Positions 11,314 to 25,100 of a stretch of DNA of 64,000 bases are shown here, piece by piece. The stretch comes from Lunularia cruciata (Eukaryota; Streptophyta; Marchantiopsida; Lunulariales; Lunulariaceae). The translations under genes and the position numbers were made by a program. A model generated the notes under the pieces. The model saw nothing but the letters and a program-made list of their open reading frames with translations. It did no database searches and was not told the origin of the DNA. How positions within the stretch are numbered: the stretch's first letter is position 1; every line of letters starts with the position of its first letter. The stretch spans positions 40,811,473 to 40,875,472 of the forward strand of contig OX419758.1 of the NCBI GenBank assembly GCA_948567375.1, given 5' to 3'.

Positions 11314-12062
11314 TGTTAGTGTGAAATACCAAAGCTAGACATATGATCTAGAGATGAAATTTGGTTGGTAACATATAGGAGGATGTTATACATGATGGAA
11401 TACATAGATCAGACAAAGGTATTACCAAAAAAGTACTTCTATAATAGGCCAAAAACCAAAACATGCTTGAAGACTTTAGAATCAATAGGTAGACATATGA
11501 TCTAAAGATAGAATTTGGGTTGGTGATATCTAAAAGGATGGTACACATAAGGAGCAATGTAGATAAGGTAGATGTATCACCAAAAGAGCACTTCTACTAA
11601 TGGATCAGAAATCAAAATAGGCCTGAAAACTTAAGAGGCAATTTTGGAGGCCTAAACGGATGAATTAGGCCTCAAAAATATGCAAACCCAAACTAAATAG
11701 AGGACAGTCTAGCCTTCCATCCCCCTTTTTTTGTCTCACCAAGAGCTTTCCAATGGTACCTCACTCACGTGATTTTGAGATTCCTATAGGAAGATTCTCT
11801 AAAAGATTCCTTCTGGTCTAAGCCTATTTGACCAACCAGATGGGACCAGGATAGACATGTCACCCATCCAAGCAAGTAATCTAAGGATGAAGCTCACTGA
11901 TAGCTCACTTATCCATGTACGTAATCTTATGGTGGAGCATACTTGGAGTAGATCCTCTTTGGCTATATAATAAAGAGAAGGTACTCCCTTGGAGCACCAA
12001 ATTTTGAGTGTGAAACCTGTGTTTTCTCTTTTGTATTTCTCTACTTTCCTCAAAATATTACA
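11314..12062 (+). repeat. LTR of the Gypsy family, probably solo (copy 2)
   Basis: It reads TGTTAG...ATACCAAAGCTAGAC at the left and AAAATATTACA at the right. It is collinear with copy 1 at 3.7-4.45 kb over its whole length, including the same internal duplication of about 155 bp, the GGCCTAAA box, CATGTCACCCATCCAAGC and GGCTATATAATAAAGAG. No polypurine tract precedes it and no Gypsy coding sequence adjoins it. A pair with copy 1 is possible but then almost the whole interior would have been replaced. Confidence 0.75.
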
Positions 12063-12400
12063 TAATGCAACCTAGTCTTCTAATTATCAAGCAATGATTA
12101 GGAGAGTCAGTTGAGAATTTCCTTGGGTATCAATTGATTTGATACCCAAGTTGCCAAAATAGTGAGAGGACTTCATCCGAGGGACAAGAAGGATCAACTT
12201 GAATCTCAAAACTCCCGTGGTCTATCAAGGGGAATGTTAGCAAAGAAGGATATCTTGGAGAAATAAAAACTTATCTTTCTCTTATGAAATTGAGAGTACA
12301 ATTCAATGGTCATGGCTTGGGAGCTAAGAGGGTTGTCTCCAAAGTTTGTGAGCTTGGGTGAGGGCTTAGACACCCTACAATTGGAGAGTTATATTGGGTG
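12063..12400. other. Intergenic stretch leading into the decayed coding region
   Basis: No separate feature was recognised. Fragments of protein-like wording start near 12300, so this may be the upstream part of the next feature. Confidence 0.3.
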
Positions 12401-14400
12401 AGAGTATAGCAGGCCAATGGGTTTCACTTTGGAATCCAAGTTCTTTCCTTTAAGTTAGAAGATGAAGAAGATCATTCATAAGGCATTTGTGAAGAAGAAG
12501 AGTAGAAAGAACATGAGGTTGGTTGTAGATTACAAGAATCTGGCACAAAATGTCATTATAGGAGCTCTCATGAAGATTTTCTCCCCATGGAGGACCACAT
12601 ACCTATCAAATGCAATGGTGGCCTTCTTCAAAAATATGTTCTATCATGACTTGATCAATTGAGGTTTGATCTTTCATCAACATACCCAAACCATGTACAA
12701 TGTCTTTGAGGGACCAGGACCTCACTACCTTATACCTTTTGTTGCTCACTTTCACATTATTCATGCTTACCATGGAAGAGAAGGAGTAATCTCCAAGGCA
12801 TAAAGTGTCTCAAGAGTACTTTGATGTTGATTCTTTTGGAGAATAACATTCAAAGACATGCAAAAGGTTAATGTAAGGTACATGTAGATTGAGGAGTTTG
12901 CCTTGCCTCTCAAGAAGGAGAAGCGCATGGTGTTTGGATCTACCACTCTTGGCAAAAAATCTACCAAGAAGAAGAAGAGAGCTCAAGTGGTTGAATCTAA
13001 AGGAAAAGGGGATCTTCCTAAAGGAGAAGAAGATGATAAGCATTCCAAAACAAAGGAGACCAACTTGGATTAGGGCCAAGAAGACGATCTTGCATCCATT
13101 GAGGAAAGTGAGAGGTCAAAGATGGATGCGCTGGATGAGCATATGGGTTTCTTTGGGGAAGTATCAATGGCTACTCTTGTTTAGACAAAGGGTAAAGATA
13201 AGATTCTAAAGCCCAAGCCCCAAGAATATAAGGAACTACACCTAGGTCCTTCATCCCAAAGTCCCCAAGACTTGGGATGAAGGCACTCTTATAGGAATCC
13301 CTTGTAGGAATCCTCTAAGAAGGTGAGTATTATGCCAGAGATGCATTTGGATACCTTCCAAAGGGATCAAAGGAGCAAGTGTGAAAATTGAATGCACACG
13401 AGGAGAAAGAAATACCAAAATCTATACAAGTGATATCCTTATGTCATTGATGCTTACTCTCTACTACATTGATACCTACTATCCCATGTGTGAGAAGAAC
13501 TACCCAAAAATTTGTGTGTATCCACAATGCATGTCCACTTGGAGAATTACAAGGCAACAGAGAAGCTATTGAGGAATGAAGTTTCACTCCACCACAAGGA
13601 CAGAGAAGGCAAGGAGCTAGAGGAACCTAGATGTAAGAGAGTGCAGTAGTGATGAAGGAAGCCAATGTAGAGACCACATTGCAGATTAAGGTTATAATGT
13701 AAGAGTTGGATGATCTTTGTTGATTGTCACAAGGTGAGAATGCAAAATTGGAAGGAGAGAACATTCTCTTGAAGGAGAATTTGGCAAGACTTTGGAAGGG
13801 AACCAAAGTCCTTGAGAAGGCACACCTTCAATAGGTTAATGGTCTGAGGAGGGAATTGGAAGGATTGAGAGCCCATCCAATGCAAGAGGGAGAGCAAGCT
13901 AATTGAGGATGCAATAAAGCAATTGCAATTGTAGTTAATCCAATCAACAATAAACTTTGAATTGATGGACATTCAACACAAAAACTACAAGGAGGTTTCC
14001 ATTGCCTATCAAAGGGAAGCTACAATTTGACTACAAGAATATCAAGAAGAAGTGCTTGATTTGTAGAAGAAGTTAGTTTAGTTGGAGTAGGAACATTGCA
14101 TTGCTAGTGTGGTAAGTTATGAGAAGGAAGTAGAAGTTGATGTCATAGAAATTCAAGCCTTCATCAAGCAACCTACATGCTAAGGGTGAAGTGCTATTGC
14201 AGTTGGTTATGAGAAGAAGCAGCAAAAGACAATCAAGAGACTTTGTTCCATGTTGTTACAAATCATTGAGGAGTTCATTAAAGCAACCACCACCACGAGA
14301 GAAGTACATGAGTTGAGAATAGCATGACATAAGCTATTGTAACTAATTGAAGATTGGACCATTTAGCACACAACATTGAAAATTGGAGTTAAAATAAAGT
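12401..14400 (+). pseudogene. Unrecognised decayed coding region with lysine-rich segment and coiled coil
   Basis: Plus-strand frames show a long, degraded protein that I do not recognise. An N-terminal part reads KNMRLVVDYKNLAQNV and later MYNVFEGPGPHYLIPF with VAHFHIIHAYHGREGVISK. It then continues EEFALPLKKEKRMVFGS near 12895. A strongly basic run with KKSTKKKKRAQ (about 12955-12985) looks like a nuclear localisation signal. It is followed by an acid-rich, charged stretch (GEEDDKHSKTKE; DALDEHMGFFGEVS). At 13733-13835 a heptad-like segment, KLEGENILLKENLARLWKG, suggests a coiled coil. Several stops break it. It may derive from an amplified host family or from a mobile element; neighbours are LTRs, which favours the latter. 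No function is proposed. Confidence 0.45.
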
Positions 14401-17400
14401 GCAATTTCATAAAAATAAAGAAATCTTGTGATTAGCATCATTAGTAATAGAAGAATGATTAGATCTAGCGGTAGATGACTTAGAACTTGAGAATCAATAG
14501 AAAATATTCAACTATCACTACCTTCTCTTGTGTTTCTATGTAGGGCCATAGGACTATAAGCAACTCAAAAGGATAATTACTTAGTATTTTATTGATCCAT
14601 ATCTTGTGAAATCACCATTTTATTAGGTTCCTTCTTAGAAATTCCCAAATGCCTATGACTATTATGTCCAACATTCAAAGTGCTTCTTTGTTCAATGAGA
14701 GTGATTGGTGAAAATTGTAAGGTACCTCTAGGCTACTTGTCTCTTTCTTGATGAAAGGACTCTTAGTCAAGTTCATGCCCCAATGAAATATTGCAATAAG
14801 AACTACTCTATGCTTTATGTGTTTGATCCTTAACATTATTGTGGTTGTTTGGATGCAATTTTTTGGCAAGATTTCAGATTTTTATAGTATTTCTAGTAAC
14901 AAGAATGAGCAACTATTATTAAGATCCCAAACTATACTATAGAAAGTGCCTTGATAAGAGTATAACACTTTGCTTCACATCACAAGTGTCAACAAGATCA
15001 GGAAGGAATGAAGTTCCTTGAAAGACATGTGTCTTCACTTATTCTGCCTACTAGATTATGGCCAAGTCCGATTACCAATTACATTGAAAAAATAGGGAAG
15101 AAGTTTCCTTTGAGAAGGATAGCATGCATGCATTCCAAAGTCATTTTTAGTTTCCTTCAAAAGGAAATTGGACCGCTAGACTAAACAATCACTTTCTTCA
15201 TGTTTCTTAGGTTGACATTCCTAAGTATTAATGATTGTTGTTTTTTCCAAAGTGTGACTTCTTGGTAACATTATACTTGTCAAGAAGTTGTCTATGCCTA
15301 AGAGATTAAATAATAAATAGTAAAGGGCTCAAATGTGACACTTTCCTTTGTATCAAACCATTTCTTACCCAAATTCTCATGTCAACAAATTGCTACTTAA
15401 ATGCTTCAATTTGGTGTTTGTTGGGATGTATATATTATAATTATAATTATAATTGAGTGAATTTCACTTTGCTAGAAGAGATTTCCACTTAATAGGTATG
15501 CTTGCCTATATCAAACCATTTATGGTGAACTCTCCTTTGTTCACCTTTTCCCTTTACAAAGAGACAAACAAACAAAAAAAGACAAACAAACAAAACCAAC
15601 ATTCATTATAGATTTAATTGATAAGATTTCTAAAGGTAGTGGTTCATTTACAATGAATGTCACTTTGCCTCTGAATTTCTTTAGTTAGCTTGTTGGTTAA
15701 CAAAATTCTTAACTACAAGCACCAAGACAGTCATAAATACTACAATCCGTAGGCACCTCACAAAGTTTAGCCAGTATTAAGGTGTCTTGTGAATAGTGTC
15801 TTAGAATGCACAAACTAAGAGGGAGTGAGACCTTCCAAGGGTCCAATCACTCTGACAGCTACAACTATGACATTGCATTCCACTCTTCCTAAAAGCATGA
15901 CATGACAAGAGTTTTGAATGCCTACGCTAATGAATCTTGCAAGGTAGTGTTACTTTACAATACTCCAAGTGTTTGGTCAACCTATCTCTATATTGTTCTT
16001 GACTTATGTAGAACTCTTAGAGTTTCACACTCTAGTTCTATATGAATGGTTCACCTCACTCAAGTGCTCCTACTCATACATCAAGATCCCTCATTCCCAC
16101 TCAATTAAGCATGTAATCACTCATACAAAGTGCAAACTAATACACATACACCAACTCAAGAGTCTTGATGGTTTAAACTTCATTTACTATACAAGAAGGA
16201 TGCACCAAATGTGCACGGTGAACATCAAAATTAAGCCTTTTATATATTTCCTACTTAGCTGCAAAGCAATCTAACAACTCCAATCAGCTAGAAATCTCTT
16301 AATTACATCTAAGGCACTCATTGCTGATCAAATTTTACCTACTTATCATGTCCTAACCTAATCTTAAGTAGATGCAGTCCATGTGTTATGGCTGCCCTAG
16401 CCTCTTAACCTATTGACTATAGCTAGTATGGTAGGTTTCAAGTAGTGCACATGATCTTTGTATCATAATCTAATTATAGTAGCTCATCTTGCATCTCTTT
16501 ATGCAAATTTTTCAACTTTGTTGTTATTTGGGACCATGTTTAAGGTTTTTATCTTAGAATGTTAGTAATAGATAGGATTTTTATGTGGTACTCCATCTAT
16601 CATGACAAGACTATCAAATTCTACATGGGAATTAGGCAGATTTGTGGAGACCATCTGAGTGCAACTATCTTGAGACCATGAACATAGAAATGATCATGAT
16701 CACGGGTTGCAATATCAACATCAGTCAATTGGTTTGCCATGTTGGCATTCACACAACAAGAAACTGTCATGTGGGACAAAGAACTGATTTCCACAACTTT
16801 CAATCCTCATGAAGCTTCACACATGTAGGAACAATGATCTTTCATCACTAATGCTCACCAAAATTGGAAACAAGTCATTAACAAGTACAAATACTTCACC
16901 TTGGGATGGAGTAAGGTTCAATCCAATTGAGATTGTACCGCTTCCAAGAATTTAGTGTCATTGGAATCATAGAAGTGTAGGAGAATGAACCTTCTTAGAA
17001 ATGAAGTTACATGTCATGACATTTGCAATGCCAAAGTTAGGTTGCTTAGACGCTAGAGTGGTAGTGTTGGTATTCATAGGTATTTTGGTAGTTACTTATG
17101 GACTACTCATTGGCAGTCTGATTTTATGTTAGAGCTACTGATCACATGGTGGGACCCACTATCACTTGCACCATTTGCATTGTCAAATGTGTTGTTAAGG
17201 GGTATATCTTCAAAGTTCCAGCTCCAAAGAGCTCACTTCTTTGATGCGGAACCTTCAAGTTCTTGGCTATGGTGAACAAAGGCAGGCAAGCATCACCTGA
17301 AGTCTCTTAGCTAGAGTGGTTGTGGCTTGACTGTAATCAGCACCTAGTTTTTGGCATATTGTTGAGTGAATTATCAAGTGAATATTAGATTTTGAGTGTG

Positions 17401-19000
17401 ATTTGAATGGAAGAATGAATTGATTATTGTAGCACTTTAGAGTTCATGTATGCTTTATGTGTGAGTTGTGTTTCTATAGTGTATGATGTTGATAGTGATG
17501 TATGTTGTGTAGCAATGTATATACGCATGACATACATTTTCAATTTGGTATGAGAGATTGTGTAAAAATGATGATGGGGACCAAGAGAGTAAAAAAATTT
17601 TCATGGCATAATTTGAATTAACAATAGTGGGCAACACAATGTCACCAACAAAGAAGAATCCAACTAAGATCTCTCTATGCTCTTTAGGAGTAAAGAAATG
17701 GCTCATTATTGCTACATTGAGCATGTCAACACAAAGTGCTTGCAGTTCTTGATATGGTTATGGGCTTTCTCATATCTCTCAACAATCATTGAAATTAAAG
17801 AGAAATTTCACCCACCTATGCGGTAATGTGTTTGGCTAGATTAAAGAACATTAGTAGAAGGGTCTTGGGTCCACCTTGACACCAAAAGTAATGTATCTTG
17901 ATCAAGAATGGCCCAAAGCAATAAAAGAAATGGCAAGGAATCTCAAGGCCTCATTCAAACCAAAGAAAACCAAATGGTTGGAAGGTCAATGGGTATAATT
18001 ATCTCATTCAATGCACCATAGTGACTTATAACACCCATTTGTGTATTTATGTGCTATTGAGATATTTAGTTTGGTATTACAAGTATTTGAGAGATATTAT
18101 TTATATAAAGATAAAGGATAGTTTTACATTAGTCATGATTAGCTAAAGTTAGTCATAGCTAAGATAGAGGGTATCTTATTTTAGAGGAAGTAGAAAATTG
18201 AGCACCACAATTTTGGATTCTAGCGTATTGACTTGGTATTATTCTTACATGTTTGGCTTTGAGCAAAGAGTTGAGAACTCTTGGACACACAAGCCTTTCT
18301 ACTTTGGATTCTTCTCTAGTCTAAGGATAGCTCATCTGAAGGAATCCTTGACTTGGTGGTTGGGTCAAGATAAGACCATATGCTTTGAAGAATATTCACA
18401 TGAGTATAGATATTCCTTTAAACTTTTGACTCTATTTGGCCTTTAGCCTGGTAACTTGAGTTACTCAAGTAATTAGTAACTTTGGTGCATAACTACTTCA
18501 CAAGTATATAAACTAGGTATTCATCATCCTTTGAGGTACTCTCTCTCATTGAGTTCTCTAGTGAGCAATGGTTTGAATCTTGGATTGTTAGCTTTGGAGT
18601 AGTATGATGGAGATGAGGTTCCTTGCCTTCTTAGTCCATGATGCGCTACCATAATAATCATCAAAGGTTCATCTTGAGTAAGAGACAAGCTAGCTCATAG
18701 ACCCTGCTCATAAAGATCTTAGAGTCAATCCAAACTACTTAAGTCAACAATGGGCATGCCACCTTCTTCCAACTCTTGTGGGAAGAGAAACCCATGGATT
18801 GAGCAAAGATGTTTTACCACAAAATCCATGAATTAATGGAGCAACTATAAATAAATGGTGGAAATAATTTTCTCTTCCTATTTGTTGTGCAGTTTTATAT
18901 TGGGATGTGATTGTTGTGAAAGGAAAAGAGGAAGCTATTCCTTGCACATTACTATCCATTGGGGTACAATCAAGCTCAACCCAAGTATGATGCTATAAGA
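14401..19000. other. Long AT-rich intergenic region
   Basis: No gene was found on either strand. Low-complexity spots are an ATAATT-type repeat at about 15433-15455 and ACAAACAAAC runs at about 15564-15598. At 18021-18661 there is a weak LTR-like candidate: it begins TGACTTATAACACC, has TATATAAACTAGG at about 18504, and ends near AATAATCA. No flanking duplication or coding neighbour supports it. Confidence 0.4.
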
Positions 19001-19009
19001 ATATGGAGT

Positions 19010-19335
19010 TAGCAGACAAGTTAGTCAAGACTAATAACGTAGCAAATATGCCAAATTAGCTAGGAATTCTAGGGATGTTCTAGAAGCATCAAGGCACTTT
19101 TCTAGGAAGTTTCTTGGTACCTTCCAAGTATCATGTAATATATATGCCAAGTATGCAACTTCTAACCGGAAGCTTCTTGGGAAGCTTCCCATTTAGCTTA
19201 GCTTGCATGCCAACGAGTAGCTTCTTGAAAATTCTTGGGAATTTCTTGACTAGCTTAGCTTACACGCCAAGTAGATGGCTATTAGAAGGAAGCTTCTTGA
19301 CTAGCTTAGCTTGCACTCTAAGAATGCAGCTTTGA
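19010..19335 (+). repeat. Degenerate 50-60 bp tandem repeats rich in heat-shock-element-like motifs, possibly an LTR piece
   Basis: Units ending in TAGCTTAGCTTGC/TAC recur about three times between 19140 and 19320 (ends near 19204, 19261 and 19312). The stretch is dense in GAAnnTTC or TTCnnGAA pairs. TTCTAGAA is at 19078-19085, GAAGTTTC at 19106-19113, and GAAGCTTC at 19169-19176, 19181-19188 and 19289-19296. A three-part TTCTTGAAAATTC lies at 19222-19234. Three alternating units spaced by two bases form a canonical heat shock element. Such clusters are known from heat-inducible plant Copia LTRs. A host LTR was not delimited here; whether heat-shock factor binds is unknown. Confidence 0.5.
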
Positions 19336-21507
19336 ATCAATCAAGAAAAGTTTTATTATTCCTCATGCAAATAAAAGAAGAAGTAAATTACTTTACATGC
19401 AACTAACTCTTTGTGGCTTCCATTTTGCCTTTGCTTTCAATAGTATGTTAAATATTAGGCTTTTATATAACTATTACTTTATATCATATAGTAATTACAG
19501 TATTAAGCTATTTATGACTAGAGACATTGTTATGAGACTCTATTTAGTTCTTTTATATTTTTATACATAATATTAGCACATTTGAAATTTTAATTAGTAT
19601 ATATTGGATTTTAGTAATTAGGGGTGATTTCTAGAATATATAGGTATAGGTTGAGAGCTATGGTACATTTTAAAGAGAATAGTTCCATACCTATAACATT
19701 TATATTGGATGGAGTAGGAGGTAGCATATAAAACTATGTGTGTATTTGAGTAGTCATGTAGTGATTTAAGATCTAAAAATTACCGTATATTTATTATTTA
19801 AATTCTGTTAAGATTTTTGATGATGAATTTTATTTTTTTGGTTTATTTTTCCTGTTAAATATTTCTTAATGATAGTTTGATTAAGCTTAATATTTCCAAA
19901 GTAATATTCATATAACTTGGCAAGATCTTTAGATATAAAGATGAGAAGAATGAAGAGTATATCTAGGCCAAAAAATGAAGAAACATACAAGAAAATTTGA
20001 TTGGTGTAAAAATTCTGTTATATATAGTATAAAACAAAGGAGAGTGAAGAAAATATCTCTATTTTGAAGATCTATTGTTGAACTGAAGAATCTATTATAA
20101 ATCTGACCAATTTCACCTAATTCAAATAGTTGTTAAAAAAATTTGTAATTCTTTTTGGATAGATTCAGAAAGAAAAAGATCTCCACCTATATAATATAAA
20201 TTTTGTACGATTCAACTTTAGCATCTTCTAGCAAATATTGATAATTTAAATTTACTTTTAGACTTTAAATTATTTCTAGGATAATAAACACTACTAAAAT
20301 GTTTTTTGAATTTTAAAACCATAGCTAACAATTAAACTAAACTAGAAATTTTATTTTTTCACTAATACATGCCTATATATTATTTTTTTCCCATTAATTT
20401 GTAATTTTAGTCTTTCTTCCTAATTTTGTATTAAAGTTCCAATATATATATACAAGAATATATATAATCTAATTATGAATTATAATAAATTCCAAGACGC
20501 TCTAAAATTTGGTTTATTATAACTTGAGCTACTCTACTAACAACAGAAGTATATTAAGAATTCATGAATGAAATGTTACCAAGAAATACTCTTTTTGTAT
20601 TTTTCCTCTTTTGTGTGTCTCAATTGAGTTTGTAAGTATACGTTGGATGAATATGTAATACATTGCTAGACAACATCTCATGTTTTAAGTGGAGTTGTCA
20701 AAATGCACTCAAAAATACCATATTATAAACTTACCCTAATCAATTCAATATTTACAACAATAGCATTGGTATTTATCAAGCCTTGATATTGGTTTGGAGT
20801 GTTTGTTGATGTTGAAGAAAGGTTGGCCATGCTTGTCTTTTGAGTTCCATTGGTGGTATAGACTTGGTACTCTTCCATGAGGGGCCATGAGGTACTTGGT
20901 CCTTCAAGCTTGTATCTATGGAGTTTTGGTTACTAATTTGGATAAGAGCACAAAAAAATGATAGACAAGGATCAACGTGGAGTACTAAGGGACAAAAATT
21001 GAAACAAGCAATATAGAGAGAGGAGAAAGAGATGGAGTAGAAGTGGGCAACATGGGATTTGAGAACATAGGAGGTTTAGTGTAAGACCGTGAGCACACAA
21101 CATACCATACATTTTAGTTTTGATTTCACAAGGTTTTGTTCATTTTCTTTCTAATTTCACAAGGTCAATGTTGAAGCAGTGAGGCTTTAGCTGTAATCAA
21201 TTTCTTTCAAAAGAACTTTGACTATGCAAAATTGACTTTTAAGATACTATTTTCCATGTATATTACAAGTTAGCAGTGAACTTCTTAACCCCAGGGCTAA
21301 TTATGAATGACTTACACTCAATGATAAATATTGGAGCTCTTTAGTTGTCAAAAAATTTAAAGCTAAAACTACATTTGCAAGAAGTATTTTTCCTAATTAT
21401 ATATAAACTATTAGATTCATGTATTGACTACAAACCATTGACCAAAAAAAACATTTGTATGATAGATTGAAACAATTGTTGATCACATATGAACAACTAC
21501 TTAGAAT
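19336..21507. other. AT-rich intergenic region
   Basis: Very AT-rich, especially 19440-20600. No coding, RNA or repeat family could be supported. Confidence 0.4.
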
Positions 21508-22122
21508 TGTAATATTTTGAGGATAAAAGAAACACAAGACAAACATAAGGCTTCATCCTTCAATACTCCGATGCCCCAAAGGATCACCTTATCTTTATTA
21601 TATAACAAAGAAGATCCACTCAAAGGAAGCTCCACCCTTAGATCAAATATCTAGATTAGTGATATGTCAATGAGCTCCACCTTTAGATTAGTTTTATGGA
21701 TTGGTGCTATGTTGATTCTTGTCCTATTTGGTTGGTCAAATAAGTTTAACCTAAGGGGATCTTTGGGGAATCTTCTTGAAGGAATCTCAAAACAAAACGT
21801 GTGAGGTACCAAAATGCTCTTGTTAAGACATATAGGGAGGAAGATCATGCCTTTTATCCAAAAGGAGAATGAACTTATTCTTTTAGGCCTAATTCATCTA
21901 TTTAGGTCTCCAAAACTAACTATGAAGTTTTAAGGGTCTAATTCATTGATTTAGGTCTCCAAAAATAACTATGAAGTTTTAGGCCTCTACCCTATTAATG
22001 GAAGTACTCTTTTGGTAACACTTCTATTTGATCTACTTAGACCATCATATATATTATTCTTCAAGATATTACCAAGCCAATTTCCACCTCTAGATAATAT
22101 ATCTAGCTTATGGTATCTAACA
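21508..22122 (-). repeat. 3' LTR of the Gypsy element
   Basis: On the minus strand it starts TGTTAGATACCATAAGC directly after the purine tract and ends with ATTACA. It contains the family's GGCCTAAAA boxes and CTATATAATAAAG-like TATA region on the opposite strand view. A local duplication of about 55 bp around AAACTTCATAGTTA occurs within it; the 155-bp duplication of LTR copies 1 and 2 is absent. Confidence 0.85.
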
Positions 22123-25100
22123 AATCTCTCCCTTTTAAGACACAATGTCCTTGTTGTGAAGTTGTTGCTCAAAAGATTATAGTAACACCAGTGCATGGGT
22201 CAAGTTTGTTGTTGGCTCCCGTTTTGCCTCATACAATGAGTACTCATTCCAATATACAAGATATTACACACATGGATGGCAAGTTCCATGGATGCATTTT
22301 TAGAGAATATATTTGACTTTATATTCCTTCAAGTCCATGAGTGTTAGACAAGGTCTAACTTCTTGTATGCAAGGAAAGTGGAGTGGTTAGGATGCATATC
22401 TACATAATAAGGAAACATTGAACACTGAATGGATCTTCATGTGTGGTAGTAGCTTGAAGTGATTTGCCATTATGCCGATTCAATGGAGGATGGGAAAAGG
22501 CCCAATAAAACAAGGTTTGAGCCTACAACAGCCAACTAATGTGAAGTTGGTTGTGGATAGGTACACTTGATTCCTAATGTTGAATCCCATTGCTTACAAT
22601 GTGCATTTTCATATTTTTTCTATCAATTTTGGACACTTTGCAACATGTGATTGATGTTTTCCATGCCCTATTGGATTCTAGATAGAAAAGTGTTGATAGT
22701 GTCAACTTTTCTAGCCATTGGGTGGATCTTTACCAAGCTTGAAGGTGTGAAAGGGTATTCTTCATTCATGAGTAAGAATAGTGTGACCTATGTAGTATGC
22801 ATTCATTGAATTGTTGTAGGAAAATTCTACTAATGGAAGTAAGGTGCCCCACCTTTCTTGCTCTTCTAAGATGAAACCCCAAATCATATCCTCATTTGGT
22901 GTGATTGGTCTGCTCTACTTGTCCATTGGTTTGTGGATGGTATGCCATTGACATTGTAAGTTTGGTTTTGAAGATGCCAAAGAGTGTTCTCCAAAAAAAC
23001 CTAGTGAATTAAGTGGCCTGATCAATGATAATTCTTCAAGACATGCCATGGTGAGAAAAGACTAAAACTAAATGCAATTGAGGTAATTGTGAAACAGCCA
23101 CATCCTTGGTTGTAAGACACACATGAATCATTTTGCAAAGTCGATTCCCAAAGACTACAACAGGGTCAAATCTTAAGATGGTGTTGGGAAATTCACAAAC
23201 CAGATCCATGCTTACATGCTCCTAATGTTGTGTAGGATTAGGGAGGGGTTGAATGAGTACTATGAGATCTTGCTTAGAGGCTTATCTTTTTGACAAAGTA
23301 GGCAACTTCAAATGTACTCCATTAAATTGTTGCTCATCTTGAGCCAATAGTAATGGCATTTGATTGCATCTAAGGTCTTGTCTACTCTAACATGACTTGC
23401 AATGGTAGAATCATGACATTCTGTAAGAATGGTGATTCTTAGGTCTAGATCATCCATAATCCATAACTTGCCATCACAAAAGTTGAGTCCTTGGGTATTA
23501 GTTATGCCTTTGGATGGTTGAGCTCCTACAATTTGTGGGTAAGTCTTTGTAGTGGTAATCCTTGGCAAGGATTTTGGGTTCCTCTTGACCTCTACCACCA
23601 TATGTTTTGCCATAAGCATTTGGGTGAATGCATCTGCAAGTTTCTTCTTGCCTTCCATATATGTGATCATCATGTTGAATCATTGTCTCCACTCTGCCCA
23701 ATGAATCTATCAATGAGATAGATCTTTTTGTGCCTCAAGGTAAATTAGAGGTTTGTGGTCTGTCTCAATTGCAAATGCCTTTTTACCAAAATAGTACTCC
23801 CTATGCTTTTTTGGTGGTGTGATAGTTGCACTCTATTGGTAATAGTTCTTGAGAGAAATATGCAACAAAATGCCATCTGTCATGTTGTAGGATTGCTCTA
23901 TTTTTGTTGTAGGATTGCTCTTATTGCAACATCTGATGCATTTGTAGCCAACTTGATTGTGCATTTTGGGTTATACCATTTCAAGATTGGTGTATACAAT
24001 AATGCATCTCTCCATTCGTAAAAGGTCAATTCTTGTATAGTCCTCCACATCCACTTCTTCCCCTTGCCAAGTAGTGTTGTTAGAGGTTGTGTGACCTTGG
24101 AGAAGTCTTTGACAAATTGGTGATAGAACCCCATCAACCCCAACAAACTCTTGAGTTGAGTCTGATCTTTTAAAGCACCACATTTCTAAATAACCTCTAT
24201 TTTATCTATTAACACTTAACTACCTTTTGCACTTACTCTATTTCCCAAGAAATCTACTTCAGACTTTCACTTTGAGACTTTGGTATACAACTGGTTTTGT
24301 TGTAGAATCTAGAGGACTTCTCACAAATGTTGATTATACTCTTTCATTGTCTTGTTGTAGACTAAGATGTCATGAAGGAAAATAACCGACTTATCTAAGT
24401 ATGGATGAAATATATCATTTATCAAACTCATGAAAGTGGTGGTGCATTGGTGAGGCCAAATGGCATCATTAGGTACTCAAAATAACCATACTTTGTTCAA
24501 AAGGTAGTTTTTTGTATGTCTTCCTCCGTGATCTTAATTTGGTTATAAACCGCTCCGCATACCAAGTTTGGTTTGGGCAAAACACTTCACCAAACTAGTT
24601 GATCAAATAGGTTATCCATGCAAAGTTATGGGTATTTTTTCTTCATTTTTTGTTAATTTAAGCCTTGGTAGTCAATGAACATGTGCATTGTACCTTCCTT
24701 CTTCTTCATAAACAAGACAAGAACCCCATATGATAATAAGTTGGGTTGGGTAAACTCTTTCTATAGCATATCTTAAATTTAAGCCTTACACTCCTCCAAC
24801 TCATGAGGTGATAATGAATATTGGGCCTTACAAGGAGATGTTTTCCCAGAAGTATCTTAATTTTATGATCTATTCTCCTTTTGGGTGGTAATCTTAAAAG
24901 TAAATTGTCAAGAAATACATCTTGAAACTCATTGACCGCATCTTTCAAATTCTTGGGAATTTTTCCATCAATTTATGCACTTTGGGCTTCTCTTATTAGA
25001 CAAACAAAACATCTATCTGTCTTACCAATAGTTGTTGTTCCTATGACATAAAGAGGCAACTTTTTGCCTTTGCAATCTTTCTTTATCTCCAATGATCTTC

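Noticed and set aside
12889-13209. 106-codon arginine/tryptophan-rich open frame
   Set aside because: It is an off-frame shadow of the decayed coding region, whose lysine-rich frame fits much better.
18021-18661. Solo LTR suggested by TGACTTATAACACC, a TATATAAACT box and an AATCA end
   Set aside because: No target-site duplication, no matching second copy in the window and no adjoining element sequence.
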